Shown: positions 32,551-41,716, counted from the first letter of the stretch. The stretch: 64,000 nt of DNA from Streptomyces griseoruber (GCF_001514205.1 NZ_KQ948775.1:124001-188000); one strand, 5' to 3'. Numbers and translations are program-made. Notes: a model not told the origin generated them from the sequence alone.

Positions 32551-32695
32551 CGTGGGTTTGCCTGAGAGGGCTCTCGGGTACACCATGGAAGTCACGGATC
32601 GTTCGCGACCGTGCTAACGCGGTCCGGCTCCTCCCCCCCCCGAGTCGGCCGTGAAGACGACCCCCGCTCTCCCCCCCGGCGGGGGTCGTCGCATG
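32551..32695 (+). ncRNA. Possible small RNA or leader before the tad operon
   Basis: A 580-base gap precedes tadZ (32521-33101). It holds a TAAGGT -10-like element at 32540-32545, a small hairpin (CCTGAGAG / CTCTCGGG near 32562-32579) and a strong terminator-like hairpin at 32656-32690. Together these would make a transcript of about 140 bases. Another AT-richer stretch near 32850-32920 is a likely tad promoter region. No coding frame is convincing. Confidence 0.25.
32656..32690 (+). terminator. Strong hairpin in the tad upstream region
   Basis: GACGACCCCCGC (32656-32667) pairs with GCGGGGGTCGTC (32679-32690) around an 11-base pyrimidine loop. Twelve perfect pairs. Confidence 0.65.
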
Positions 32696-33101
32696 TCCGG
32701 GTGCGTTTCCCCTTCTTCGCGCGGTGCGGCCGCGTCTGCGAGGCGGCTCAGGCCGCCTCTTCGGCATGTCCGTGATCCGTCACGTTGGGTAGCGGTCGGA
32801 CTGTCCTGCGGGAGTCGCACAGGAGACGGGTGGCCATCACCGGTATGGGTGGCGGCGATATTCACAACCGGCTGCTCGTCCACAGATTTTCGCCAAGATC
32901 CACAAGATTTCCGGGTTCGCTGCACCGTGATTCCGACGCGTCCGCTCGGGCCGGGAGTTCACGGCCGGTTCCGTTTGCCGGGTGCGCGCGGCCGGATTCT
33001 GTCGGCCGTTCCTGCGGAGGCCGGTTGTCCGGTTCTTCACACGCTCGGTAATCGCGGGGCCGCACAGGCTGCGCGACCCACGACAAAGGGGGACGAAAAA
33101 C

Positions 33102-34205
33102 ATGGCCGGAGCCGTCACGCACGACCCGCCGCCCGCCGCTTCCCACCGGCAGGGCAAACCGCTGATCGTCACGGAGGACGCCGACCTCCTCGACGACCTG
33201 CTGCGCCTGTGCGCCGCGGCCGGCGCCACCCCCGAGGTGCATCCCTCGGTGCCGGAACGCCGCGGCAGCTGGGAGACCGCGCCGCTCGTCCTCGTCGGCG
33301 ACGACGCCGCCCGGCGGGTGCGCGGGGCCACCCGCAGACGGGGAGTGGTCCTCGTCGGACGCGACCAGGACGACTCCGGCGTCTGGCAGCGCGCCGTCGA
33401 GATCGGCGCCGACCACGTCCTGATGCTGCCCGACGGAGAACAGTGGCTGGTCGACCGCATCGCCGACGTCGCCGAGGGCGTCGGCCGGCCCGCGCTCACC
33501 GTCGGCGTCATCGGCGGCCGCGGAGGTGCCGGAGCGTCCACGCTCGCGTGCGCCCTCGCCGTCACCTCCGCGCGCGAAGGCCTGCGCACCCTGCTGGTGG
33601 ACGCCGATCCGCTCGGCGGCGGACTCGACGTACTGCTCGGCGGGGAGACCACCGAAGGACTGCGCTGGCCCGCCTTCGCCGCCTCACGCGGGCGGGTCGG
33701 CGGCGGCGCCCTGGAGGAGTCCCTGCCCGAACTGCACGCGCTGCGCGTGCTCAGCTGGGACCGCGGCGACTGTGTCGCCGTCCCGCCGCAGGCCGTCCGC
33801 GCGGTCCTCGCCGCAGCCCGCCGCCGCGGCGGCACGGTCGTCGTGGACCTGCCGCGCCGCCTCGACGACGGGGTCGCCGAGGCCCTCGCCCAGGTCGACC
33901 TCGGACTCCTCGTGGTCCCCGCCGAACTGCGCGCCGTCGCGGCCGCCGGCCGGGTGGCCGCCGCGGCCGGGATGGTCCTGCGCGACCTCAGGGTCGCGGT
34001 ACGGGGCCCGTACGCACCCGGCCTCGACGACCGCGAGGTGGCCACACTGCTCCGGCTGCCGCTGGCCGGCGAGGTGCCCGTCGAGCAGGCACTGCTCCGC
34101 CCCGACGGTGGCAAGGCACCCCCGGGCACCGCCGCGCGCGGGCCCCTCGCCCGCTTCTGCAAGCAGTTCTGGGAGCGGGCGCTCATCGAGGCGGGTGGCG
34201 CGTGA
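33102..34205 (+). CDS. TadZ/CpaE-like septum-site-type protein, 367 aa
   Basis: Positions the Tad secretion machine in other bacteria. A receiver-like N-terminal domain (about residues 20-130) precedes a MinD-type ATPase domain (about 143-330) with the atypical P-loop GGRGGAGASTLA, where the usual lysine after GG is Arg and the threonine region is Ser-Thr. VVDLPRRLDDGV is the switch region. Start ATG 33102 has AAGGGGG upstream. It overlaps tadA by GTGA, the first link of a tightly coupled seven-gene operon. Confidence 0.85.
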   Translation: MAGAVTHDPPPAASHRQGKPLIVTEDADLLDDLLRLCAAAGATPEVHPSVPERRGSWETAPLVLVGDDAARRVRGATRRRGVVLVGRDQDDSGVWQRAVEIGADHVLMLPDGEQWLVDRIADVAEGVGRPALTVGVIGGRGGAGASTLACALAVTSAREGLRTLLVDADPLGGGLDVLLGGETTEGLRWPAFAASRGRVGGGALEESLPELHALRVLSWDRGDCVAVPPQAVRAVLAAARRRGGTVVVDLPRRLDDGVAEALAQVDLGLLVVPAELRAVAAAGRVAAAAGMVLRDLRVAVRGPYAPGLDDREVATLLRLPLAGEVPVEQALLRPDGGKAPPGTAARGPLARFCKQFWERALIEAGGA

Positions 34206-35416
34206 GCACGGCACCGGCACTGGAAGGCGCGCTGCTGGACGGCGTACGGCAGTGGCTCGCCGCGCGCGGGGCCGAGCCGACGCCCGCGCGCGTGGCGCAG
34301 GCCCTGCGGGAACAGGGGCGGGTGCTCGGGGACGCCGAGGTGCTCGGGGCGGCCGAGCACCTGCGCTCCGAGCTGATCGGCAGCGGGCCCCTGGAGCCGC
34401 TGCTCGCCGACCCCTCGGTGACCGACGTCCTGGTGTCGGCCCCGGACCGGGTCTGGGTCGACCGGGGCGGCGGCCTGGAGCTGACCGCCGTCTCCTTCCC
34501 GGACGCCGCGGCCGTACGACGCCTCGCGCAGCGCCTGGCCGCGGTCGCCGGACGGCGCCTGGACGACGCCCGGCCGTGGGCCGACGCCCGGCTGCCCGAC
34601 GGGACCCGGCTGCACGCCGTGCTGCCCCCGGTGGCCGTCGGCTGCACCTGTCTGTCGCTGCGCGTGGTGCGGCCGCGGGCGTTCACGCTCGACGAACTCG
34701 TGACCGCGGGCACCGTGCCGCCGGGCGGCGACCGGGTGCTGCGGGCCCTGCTCGGAGCACGGCTGTCCTTCCTGGTCAGCGGCGGTACCGGCAGCGGCAA
34801 GACGACCCTGCTGAGCGCACTGCTCGGCCTGGTCGGACCCGGGGAGCGGATCGTTCTCGCCGAGGACTCCGCGGAACTGCGACCGGACCATCCGCACGTG
34901 GTCCGCCTGGAGACCAGACCCGCCAACCAGGAGGGCGCCGGGCTCGTCACGCTCGAGGACCTGGTGCGGCAGGCCCTGCGGATGCGTCCGGACCGGCTCG
35001 TCGTGGGCGAGGTGCGCGGGCCGGAGGTGGTCCATCTGCTGGCCGCGCTCAACACGGGCCACGAGGGCGGGTGCGGGACCGTCCACGCCAACGCCGCGGC
35101 GGACGTCCCCGCCCGGCTGGAGGCGCTCGGCACGGCGGCCGGACTGGACCGGGCCGCACTGCACAGCCAGTTGGCGGCCGCGCTCTCGGTGGTCCTGCAC
35201 CTCGTCCGCGACCCGGCCGGACGGCGCCGGATCGCCGAGGTGCACGTGCTGGAGCGGGACCCGACGGGCCTGGTGCGGACGGTACCGGCACTGCGCTGGC
35301 AGCCGGACGCGTTCGCGTACGAGCGGGGGTGGGGGCGGCTGCGGGAGCTGCTGCTGAGCGGTGCGGAGAGCGGGGCGGGCGAGAGGAGTGGGGTGAGTGA
35401 GGTACGTGATGGGTGA
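34202..35416 (+). CDS. TadA/CpaF secretion ATPase, 404 aa
   Basis: Hexameric ATPase that powers assembly of Flp-type pili. An N-terminal helical domain (about 1-150) leads to the ATPase core with Walker A GGTGSGKTTLL (about 198), Asp box LAEDSAELRPDHPHVV, Walker B-like RPDRLVVGEVRG, and His box GHEGGCGTVHANAA. Start is GTG 34202 overlapping the tadZ stop. Confidence 0.92.
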   Translation: MSTAPALEGALLDGVRQWLAARGAEPTPARVAQALREQGRVLGDAEVLGAAEHLRSELIGSGPLEPLLADPSVTDVLVSAPDRVWVDRGGGLELTAVSFPDAAAVRRLAQRLAAVAGRRLDDARPWADARLPDGTRLHAVLPPVAVGCTCLSLRVVRPRAFTLDELVTAGTVPPGGDRVLRALLGARLSFLVSGGTGSGKTTLLSALLGLVGPGERIVLAEDSAELRPDHPHVVRLETRPANQEGAGLVTLEDLVRQALRMRPDRLVVGEVRGPEVVHLLAALNTGHEGGCGTVHANAAADVPARLEALGTAAGLDRAALHSQLAAALSVVLHLVRDPAGRRRIAEVHVLERDPTGLVRTVPALRWQPDAFAYERGWGRLRELLLSGAESGAGERSGVSEVRDG

Positions 35417-36269
35417 GGTGTCGGCGGCGGCGGCCGTCGCCTGTGCCGGGGCGGCGGCGTGGCTGCTGGGCGGTCCGTACTCCGGGGGCCGGCGGGCGCG
35501 GTTGCTGCTCGCCGGCGGCGAGGTGGTCGGCAGTGGACCGCCGGCCTGGCAGGACCTGGCCCTCGGACTGCGCAGGCTGCGCGCGCGATGGCGGCCCGAG
35601 TGGTGGGCGCCGGTCGTCGGGGCGGTTTTGGCGGTGCTGGGGGCCTCACCGCTTCCGGTCGTCGTCGGGGCCTGCGTGGTCCCCTTGCTGCGCCGGGCGC
35701 GGCGCGCCGCACAGGCCCGCCGGGCCGGGGAGCGCCGGTCGGACGCCGTGATCGCCCTCTGCGCGGCGCTCGCCGGGGAGGTGCGGGCCGGACGGCAGCC
35801 CGGTGCGGCGTTGCAGCGGGCCGCGCGGGACTCCGGCGGGCTGGGCGAGGCCCGGGCGGCGGTGCTGGCGGCGGCGCGGTTCGGCGGCGACGTGCCCCAG
35901 GCGCTCGCGGTCGCCGCGCGGCAGCCGGGTGCCGGCGGACTGCTGGGGCTGGCGGCGTGCTGGCGGGTGGCCGTGGACCAGGGAGCGGGCCTCGCGGCCG
36001 GACTCGACCGCCTGGAGGGGGCGTTGCGCGCCGAGCGCGATCAACGGGCGGACCTGCGCGCGCAGCTGGCGGGACCGCGTGCCACCGCGGTGATGCTGGC
36101 CTGCCTGCCGGCGCTGGGGCTCCTCCTGGGCGCCGCGCTCGGCGCCGACCCGCTCCAGGTGCTGTTCCACACCGTGGCCGGGCTGGGCTGCCTGCTCGTC
36201 GGGGGGCTGCTGGAGGGCGCGGGGGTGTGGTGGGTGCTGTGGATCGTGCGGAACGCGGAGGGGGCGTGA
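35409..36269 (+). CDS. TadB-like inner-membrane protein, 286 aa
   Basis: Contains a GspF/T2SSF domain: AVIALCAALAGEVRAGRQPGAAL followed by a helical region and two C-terminal membrane helices (about 220-240 and 252-275). Two more hydrophobic segments lie near residues 5-18 and 58-85. Forms the membrane platform of the Tad machine with TadC. ATG 35409 has GAGG 6 bases upstream; GTG 35397 in the same frame is possible. It overlaps tadA by eight bases. Confidence 0.85.
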   Translation: MGEVSAAAAVACAGAAAWLLGGPYSGGRRARLLLAGGEVVGSGPPAWQDLALGLRRLRARWRPEWWAPVVGAVLAVLGASPLPVVVGACVVPLLRRARRAAQARRAGERRSDAVIALCAALAGEVRAGRQPGAALQRAARDSGGLGEARAAVLAAARFGGDVPQALAVAARQPGAGGLLGLAACWRVAVDQGAGLAAGLDRLEGALRAERDQRADLRAQLAGPRATAVMLACLPALGLLLGAALGADPLQVLFHTVAGLGCLLVGGLLEGAGVWWVLWIVRNAEGA

Positions 36270-36316
36270 AGGGGCGTGCGGGCGACCGTGTGGTGGGGGA
36301 CGAGAAGGGAGGCGTC

Positions 36317-37102
36317 ATGAGCGCGGAAGGTGTCCACAGGCTGGGGGTGGCCGTGGGGATCGTGACGGTCCTCGGATGGCCGGTGTGGTGGCTGGAGCAG
36401 GTGCGGCGCGCCCGTGGGGCCCGGGGGCGGGCGGCCGAGCTGCTGGGGCGGGAGCGGGCGCCGGACGTCCCGCGCGCGGGGTTGCGGGACGCCGTGGGGG
36501 CCTGGCTGCCGGTGGGGGCGGTGGTGGGCGCCGGATGGGTGCTGATCGGCGGTGTCGTGGGGGCCGTGGCCGGGGTGGTCGGCGCGGTCGCGCTGTGGCG
36601 GTGGCGCGGTCGGCAGCGGGCGGCGGGAGCCGTCAGCGAGGCCGACGCACGGCTCGCCGCCGGGCAACTTCCCCTTGCCGCCGATCTGCTGGCCGCCTGC
36701 ATCGCGGCGGGCGCCGCCCCGGTGATCGCCGCGCAGGCCGTCGGCGAGGCCCTGGGCGGGCCGGTGGGGGAAGGGCTGGCGCGCGGCGCCGCCGAGGTGC
36801 GGCTGGGCGGCGAACCGGCCACGGCATGGCGGAGGTTGGCCTGTGCGCCGGGCGCGGCGGCCCTGGCACGGCTGTTGGAACAGGCCGACGTGACGGGGAT
36901 TCCGGCGGCCGGCCCCGTGGCCCGGCTCGCCGGGGACGCCCGAGCCGAGTGGACCCGGGCCGCGACAGCCAGGGCCCGCCGCGCCGGCGTCCTGGTCGCC
37001 GCGCCGGTGGGGCTGTGCTTCCTGCCCGCCTTCATCGCGGTCGGCGTTGTACCGGTCGTGATCGGGCTCGCGGACGGGGTGATGGGAGGAGGCGGCGGAT
37101 GA
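36317..37102 (+). CDS. TadC-like inner-membrane protein, 261 aa
   Basis: Second platform protein with a T2SSF domain (LPLAADLLAACIAAGAAPVIAAQAVGEAL and the following helical part) and hydrophobic segments near residues 8-25, 57-93 and 230-255. Start ATG 36317 has GGGAGG upstream. Probably partners TadB. Confidence 0.83.
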   Translation: MSAEGVHRLGVAVGIVTVLGWPVWWLEQVRRARGARGRAAELLGRERAPDVPRAGLRDAVGAWLPVGAVVGAGWVLIGGVVGAVAGVVGAVALWRWRGRQRAAGAVSEADARLAAGQLPLAADLLAACIAAGAAPVIAAQAVGEALGGPVGEGLARGAAEVRLGGEPATAWRRLACAPGAAALARLLEQADVTGIPAAGPVARLAGDARAEWTRAATARARRAGVLVAAPVGLCFLPAFIAVGVVPVVIGLADGVMGGGGG

Positions 37103-37199
37103 CGAGGTGCTGAACCGGCGCCGAGGGCGCCGAGCAGGGACAGGACACGACGGATCGAACAGTCAGAGGCCGACAGGGCCGAACGTTACGGGGGTTGAG

Positions 37200-37409
37200 A
37201 TGTACAAGGCGGTACGGGCGCGGCTGCGTGCCCTGGTGTGCGGGATGCGGGGCGCACGCAAGGACGCCGGAATGGTGACGTCCGAGTACGCGATGGGGAT
37301 CGTGGCGGCGGTGGGGTTCGCCGTGCTCCTCTACCAGGTGGTGACGAGCGACGCCGTCAGCACGCAGTTGCAGGACCTCGTGAGGCGGGCGCTCAGTGGG
37401 GGGATGTGA
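37200..37409 (+). CDS. DUF4244 Flp-pilin-like protein, 69 aa
   Basis: A short basic N-terminus leads into GMVTSEYAMGIVAAVGFAVLLYQVV, one membrane helix with a glutamate five residues after a glycine. This is the type IV pilin design cut after Gly before MVTSE. It is probably the structural pilin of the Tad apparatus. ATG 37200 has GGGGG upstream. The next gene overlaps its end. Confidence 0.85.
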   Translation: MYKAVRARLRALVCGMRGARKDAGMVTSEYAMGIVAAVGFAVLLYQVVTSDAVSTQLQDLVRRALSGGM

Positions 37410-37788
37410 GCGGCGGCGGCTCGGTGGGGACCGGGGTTTCGTGACGGCGGAGTCGGCCGTGGTGCTGCCGGTGCTGGTGGTGTTCGCGATGGCGCTGGTG
37501 TGGGGGCTGCTCGTGGTGGCCGCTCGGATCCAGTGCGTGGACGCGGCCAGGACCGGCGCCCGCGCGGCGGCCCGGCAGGACCCCACCGGGGCGGTCGTCG
37601 AACTGGCCCGCGCCGCGGCCCCGCGCGGGGCACGGGTGACGGTCGGCAGGGAGGGCGACCAGGTGCGGGTGGTGGTCGTGGCGAGTCCACCGCTGCTGAG
37701 GGGGCTGCCCTTCGAGGTACGGGAGGAGGCGGTGGCGGCGGCCGAGGAGGCCGTGGGAGCCGGGCCGGACGGCGGGGGTGGGCCGTGA
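37396..37788 (+). CDS. TadE-like minor pilin, 130 aa
   Basis: The N-terminus reads RRRLGGDRGFVTAESAVVLPVLVVFAMALVWGLLVV: basic residues, then a pilin-type cleavage site GF-VTAE and one membrane helix, followed by an extracellular domain. GTG 37396 keeps the basic leader; GTG 37441 would lose it. It overlaps the DUF4244 gene by 14 bases and the next gene by ATGA-type contact. Confidence 0.85.
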   Translation: MGGCERRRLGGDRGFVTAESAVVLPVLVVFAMALVWGLLVVAARIQCVDAARTGARAAARQDPTGAVVELARAAAPRGARVTVGREGDQVRVVVVASPPLLRGLPFEVREEAVAAAEEAVGAGPDGGGGP

Positions 37789-38237
37789 AGGGGGATCGTG
37801 CCGTCGTGGTGCGGCCGCGGGGGCGGGGCGACCGGGGCTCGGCCACCGTCTGGAGTCTCGGGGCGATCGCGGTGCTGTGCGTGGTCTTCGGTGTCGTGCT
37901 GGCCCTGGGGCACGCTGCCGTGGTCCGGCACCGGGCCGCCGGGGGCGCGGACCTCGCGGCGCTCGCGGCGGCGGACCACTGGACGGACGGCGAGGAGCGG
38001 GCCTGTGCCCGGGCGGGGCGGGTGGCGCGGGCACAGGGCGTACGGCTGGTGCGCTGCGCGGTCGCGGGGGAGATCTCGGACGTGACCGCGGCGGCGGGCC
38101 GGGGACCCTTCACGGCCGAGGTCAGGGCACGTGCGGGCCCTCCGGGGCCGGTATCGCCGGTCCCGGCCCCGCTTCCACCGCCTGCGGCGCAGGCCCCGGG
38201 ACCGCCTCCTGCGGCACCCCCCGGAGCAGTTCCGTGA
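37785..38237 (+). CDS. TadG/Rv3654c-like pilin-related protein, 150 aa
   Basis: Another pilin-like leader (RGRGDRGSATVWSLGAIAVLCVVFGVVLALGHAAVVRHRAAGGADLAALAAA), matching the Rv3654c-like family that closes actinobacterial tad operons. Two cysteines (RACAR, VRCAV) could form a disulphide. The Pro-rich C-terminus overlaps the 3' end of the converging helicase gene by 116 bases. Start is GTG 37785. Confidence 0.82.
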   Translation: MKGDRAVVVRPRGRGDRGSATVWSLGAIAVLCVVFGVVLALGHAAVVRHRAAGGADLAALAAADHWTDGEERACARAGRVARAQGVRLVRCAVAGEISDVTAAAGRGPFTAEVRARAGPPGPVSPVPAPLPPPAAQAPGPPPAAPPGAVP

Positions 38238-40656
38238 GGAGTCGCACCGCCCCCCTCTTGTGCAGCGGGTCGTTGCCGTTGCCGCACTTGGGGGACTGGA
38301 TGCAGGACGGGCAGCCGGCGTCGCACTCGCAGGAGGCGATGGCCTCGCGGGTGGCGGTGAGCCAGGCACCGGCGGTGTGGAAGGCGCGCTCCGCGAAGCC
38401 CGCGCCGCCGGGATGGCCGTCGTAGACGAAGACCGTCGGCAGGAGCGTGTCGGGGTGCAGCGGGACCGACACGCCGCCGATGTCCCAGCGGTCGCAGGTC
38501 GCGAAGAGCGGGAGGAGCCCGATGGAGGCGTGTTCGGCGGCGTGCAGGGCGCCGCCGAGGATCTCGGGGTTGACGCGGGCGGCGTCGAGCTGGTCCTCGG
38601 TGACCGTCCACCACACCGCGCGGGTGCGCAGCGTACGAGGAGGGAGGTCGAGCTTCGACTCGCCCAGGACTTCACCGGTGATGACGCGTCGGCGCAGGAA
38701 GGAGACGACCTGATTGGTGACTTCGACGGAGCCGTAGCACAACCGGCCCTGGCCCCAGGGGATTTCGGTGTCGGTCTCCAGGACGGCGATGGAGGTGGTG
38801 TCGCGGGCGACGGTCGAGTAGGGCGGGGCGGCCTCCTCGACCAGCGCGACCGAGTCGTCCAGGTCCAGGGAGCGGACGAGGTACGTACGGCCCTGGTGGA
38901 GGTGGACGGCGCCCTCGTGGACGGTGGCGTGGGCGGCGCCCGCGTCGACCGTGCCGAGCAGCCGGCCCGTGCCCTCCTCGACGATCTGCACCGGCCGGCC
39001 GCCCTCGCCGCGGATGTCGGTGAGGTCGGCGGCGCGTTCCCGGCGCGTCCAGTGCCAGGCCTTCGTGCGGCGGCGCAGCAGCTTGGCGGCCTCCAGTTGG
39101 GGCAGCAGGGCCTCGGTCTCCGGGCCGAACAGCGCCAGGTCCTCCTCCGTCAGCGGGAGTTCCGCGGCGGCGGCGCACAGGTGCGGGGCGAGGACGTAGG
39201 GGTTGTCGGGGTCGAGGACCGTCGACTCCACCGGGCGGTCGAAGAGGGCCTCCGGGTGGTGGACGAGGAAGGTGTCCAGCGGGTCGTCGCGGGCGACCAG
39301 CACCGCCAGCGCGCCCTGCCCGGACCGCCCGGCCCGGCCGGCCTGCTGCCACAGGGAGGCGCGGGTGCCCGGATAGCCGGCGATCAGGACGGCGTCGAGG
39401 CCGGAGACGTCGATGCCGAGTTCGAGGGCGGTGGTGGCGGCGAGGCCGAGGAGCTCGCCGGAGTGGAGGGCCTGTTCGAGGGCGCGGCGTTCCTCGGGCA
39501 GATAGCCGCCCCGGTACGCCGCGACACGCCGGGCGAGCGAGCGGTCGACCTCGGCGAGCCGTTCCTGGGCGATCACCGAGATCAGCTCGGCGCCGCGCCG
39601 GGAGCGGATGAAGGCGACCGTGCGTACGCCCTGGACGGCGAGGTCGGTGAGGAGGTCGGCGGTCTCGGCGGTGGCGGTACGCCGGACGGGGGCGCCCTTC
39701 TCGCCCTGGAGCTCGGTGAGCGGCGGCTCCCAGAGGGCGAACACCAGTTCACCTCGGGGTGAGGCGTCGTCGGCGACCTCCACCACCGGCAGGCCGGTGA
39801 GGCGGCCGGCGGCGACCGCGGGCTCGGCGGCGGTCGCGGAGGCCAGCAGGAAGACCGGGGAGGAGCCGTAGCGGGCGCACAGGCGGCGCAGCCGGCGCAG
39901 CACCTGGGCGACATGGGAGCCGAAGACGCCGCGGTAGGTGTGGCACTCGTCGACGACGACGTACTTCAGCGACTTCAGGAAGGAGGACCAGCGGGAGTGG
40001 GACGGGAGGATCCCGCGGTGCAGCATGTCGGGGTTGGTGAGGACGTAATTGGCGTACTGGCGGACCCATTCGCGTTCCTCGAACGGCGTGTCGCCGTCGT
40101 ACACGGCCGGACGCACCGCGTTGCCGAGCGGGTGTGAGAGTTCTTTCACAGAGCGGCGCTGGTCGGCGGCGAGGGCCTTGGTGGGGGCGAGGTACAGGGC
40201 GGTCGCGCCGCGTCCGTTCGGGGCCTCCGAGCCGTCCAGAAGGGTGGACAGTACGGGCACGAGATAGGCCAGGGACTTGCCGGAGGCGGTGCCCGTGGCG
40301 ACGACCACCGAGTCGCCGTCCAGGGCGTGCTCGGCGGCGAGCGCCTGGTGGGCCCAGGGGTCGGCGATTCCGTAGGTCTGGACCGCCGCGATCACTTCCG
40401 GGCGAATCCGGTCAGGCCAGACGGCATGGCGGCCCTCGCGCGGGGGCAAGTGCTCCGTATGAGTGATGCGCGAAGCCCGGCTCGGGCCCGGGGCGAGCCG
40501 GTCCAGGAGGGCACCCGGCGACAGGCGCGGGGCGGGCTGTGCCGAGGATCGATCGGATCGGTGATTCTTGGCCATCGGCACCGAGTGTGTCACTGGCGTG
40601 ACGGACAATGGAGCCAAGGCGTCGTGCACGCCTGCCGGTAAGTGATTGAATGCCAT
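38122..40656 (-). CDS. MrfA/YprA-type DEAD/DEAH helicase, 844 aa
   Basis: Superfamily 2 helicase. Walker A ATGTASGKSLAY (about residue 118), motif II DECH, SAT and the C-terminal motif QQAGRAGRSGQG are present, with a metal-binding C-terminal part containing CECDAGCPSCIQSPKCGNGN (MZB/DUF1998-like). B. subtilis MrfA repairs mitomycin-type damage, so a repair role is likely. ATG 40656 was used; ATG 40575 (MAKNHRSD) is an alternative that also gives full motifs. The 3' end overlaps the tad operon end by 116 bases. Confidence 0.9.
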   Translation of the reverse strand: MAFNHLPAGVHDALAPLSVTPVTHSVPMAKNHRSDRSSAQPAPRLSPGALLDRLAPGPSRASRITHTEHLPPREGRHAVWPDRIRPEVIAAVQTYGIADPWAHQALAAEHALDGDSVVVATGTASGKSLAYLVPVLSTLLDGSEAPNGRGATALYLAPTKALAADQRRSVKELSHPLGNAVRPAVYDGDTPFEEREWVRQYANYVLTNPDMLHRGILPSHSRWSSFLKSLKYVVVDECHTYRGVFGSHVAQVLRRLRRLCARYGSSPVFLLASATAAEPAVAAGRLTGLPVVEVADDASPRGELVFALWEPPLTELQGEKGAPVRRTATAETADLLTDLAVQGVRTVAFIRSRRGAELISVIAQERLAEVDRSLARRVAAYRGGYLPEERRALEQALHSGELLGLAATTALELGIDVSGLDAVLIAGYPGTRASLWQQAGRAGRSGQGALAVLVARDDPLDTFLVHHPEALFDRPVESTVLDPDNPYVLAPHLCAAAAELPLTEEDLALFGPETEALLPQLEAAKLLRRRTKAWHWTRRERAADLTDIRGEGGRPVQIVEEGTGRLLGTVDAGAAHATVHEGAVHLHQGRTYLVRSLDLDDSVALVEEAAPPYSTVARDTTSIAVLETDTEIPWGQGRLCYGSVEVTNQVVSFLRRRVITGEVLGESKLDLPPRTLRTRAVWWTVTEDQLDAARVNPEILGGALHAAEHASIGLLPLFATCDRWDIGGVSVPLHPDTLLPTVFVYDGHPGGAGFAERAFHTAGAWLTATREAIASCECDAGCPSCIQSPKCGNGNDPLHKRGAVRLLTELLRGVPQEAVPGPAPQAVEAGPGPAIPAPEGPHVP

Positions 40657-40736
40657 CGCGGCTGGCGAACCGTCCAGGGGGCTCTGCCGAGGTGTCCCGA
40701 GGGGCGACCGCTCGATAGCAAGGTGCTGGAGGATCC

Positions 40737-41078
40737 GTGGACCTGTCCCTGTCGACCGAGACCGTCGGCGATCGCACGATCGTCAAGGTCGGTGGCGAAA
40801 TCGACGTATATACCGCGCCCAAGCTGCGCGAGCAGTTGGTCGAGCTGGTGAACGACGGGAATTTCCACCTCGTCGTGGACATGGAGGGCGTGGACTTCCT
40901 CGACTCCACCGGGCTCGGCGTACTGGTCGGCGGCCTGAAGCGTGTGCGTGCCCACGAGGGCTCGCTGCGCCTGGTCTGCAACCAGGAGCGCATTCTGAAG
41001 ATCTTCCGCATCACCGGCCTGACCAAGGTGTTCCCGATTCACACCTCGGTCGAGGACGCGGTCCAAGCCACCGACTGA
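40737..41078 (+). CDS. bldG: Anti-sigma-factor antagonist BldG, 113 aa
   Basis: SpoIIAA-like STAS protein essential for aerial hyphae and antibiotic production. The phosphorylated serine is S57 in LDSTGLGVL. The sequence VDLSLSTETV... and the length of 113 match BldG of S. coelicolor. GTG 40737 has GGAGG 6 bases upstream. The neighbouring anti-sigma-like gene follows 107 bases later. Confidence 0.97.
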   Translation: MDLSLSTETVGDRTIVKVGGEIDVYTAPKLREQLVELVNDGNFHLVVDMEGVDFLDSTGLGVLVGGLKRVRAHEGSLRLVCNQERILKIFRITGLTKVFPIHTSVEDAVQATD

Positions 41079-41185
41079 CCCGTCCGTCCGGGTCCGGTGA
41101 CCCGGACGGCCCAGTTGTACACCGGGGGACCGGGCTTTCGGCAGCCCGGCCCCCCGACAGCACGCCCGAGTTCCGAGGGGGACGC

Positions 41186-41617
41186 ATGGCCACCGTTGAA
41201 CTCCGCTTCAGCGCGCTGCCCGAGCACGTCAGGACCGCCCGACTGGTGGCGGCAGCGGTGGCGCGCAGGGCCGGAGTGGACGAGGCCGTCCTCGACGAGG
41301 TGAGGCTCGCCGTCGGCGAGGCCTGCACCCGCGCCGTCGGCCTTCACCAGAGTGGCGGTATCACCGCTCCCGTGAAGGTGGCGTTGATCGAGGAGGAGAA
41401 GCAGTTCTCCATCGAGGTCGGCGACGAGGCGCCCCGCTCCGCCCCCGGGGACCGGGTTCCCGGCTCCGGCGCGGACGACGTGGACGCCGAGGAGGACGAG
41501 ATGGGCCTCGCGGTCATCAGCGGCCTCGTCGACGACGTGGAGGTCACCGCCGGTGAGAACGGCGGTCTGATCCGTATGACCTGGCCGAGGACACCGGCGG
41601 CGGCGACGGTCGGCTGA
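41186..41617 (+). CDS. BldG-partner anti-sigma factor (HATPase), 143 aa
   Basis: An RsbW/SpoIIAB-like kinase-fold protein: LDEVRLAVGEACTRAVG is the N-box helix of GHKL ATPases, and DEMGLAVISGLVDDVEV resembles the G1 region. The charged insert PGSGADDVDAEEDE is unusual. In S. coelicolor the co-transcribed SCO3548 product binds BldG. ATG 41186 follows GAGGGGG. A terminator follows. Confidence 0.92.
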   Translation: MATVELRFSALPEHVRTARLVAAAVARRAGVDEAVLDEVRLAVGEACTRAVGLHQSGGITAPVKVALIEEEKQFSIEVGDEAPRSAPGDRVPGSGADDVDAEEDEMGLAVISGLVDDVEVTAGENGGLIRMTWPRTPAAATVG

Positions 41618-41642
41618 GCCGCTCCCGCCGTATCCGTACCCG

Positions 41643-41668
41643 AAGGGCCCCACTCCGGTGGGGCCCTT
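41643..41668 (+). terminator. Terminator after the bldG operon
   Basis: AAGGGCCCCAC (41643-41653) and GTGGGGCCCTT (41658-41668) around TCCG, followed by TTGG, 25 bases after the stop of the anti-sigma gene. A textbook Rho-independent shape. Confidence 0.9.
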
Positions 41669-41716
41669 TGGCATGCGCCCACCCGGGTAGTCGTGCTTAC
41701 AGTTGTCTCAGCCGTT

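Noticed and set aside
33526..35400. Plus-strand Arg/Pro-rich frame over tadZ and tadA
   Set aside because: Out-of-frame shadow; tadZ and tadA motifs occur in the other frames.
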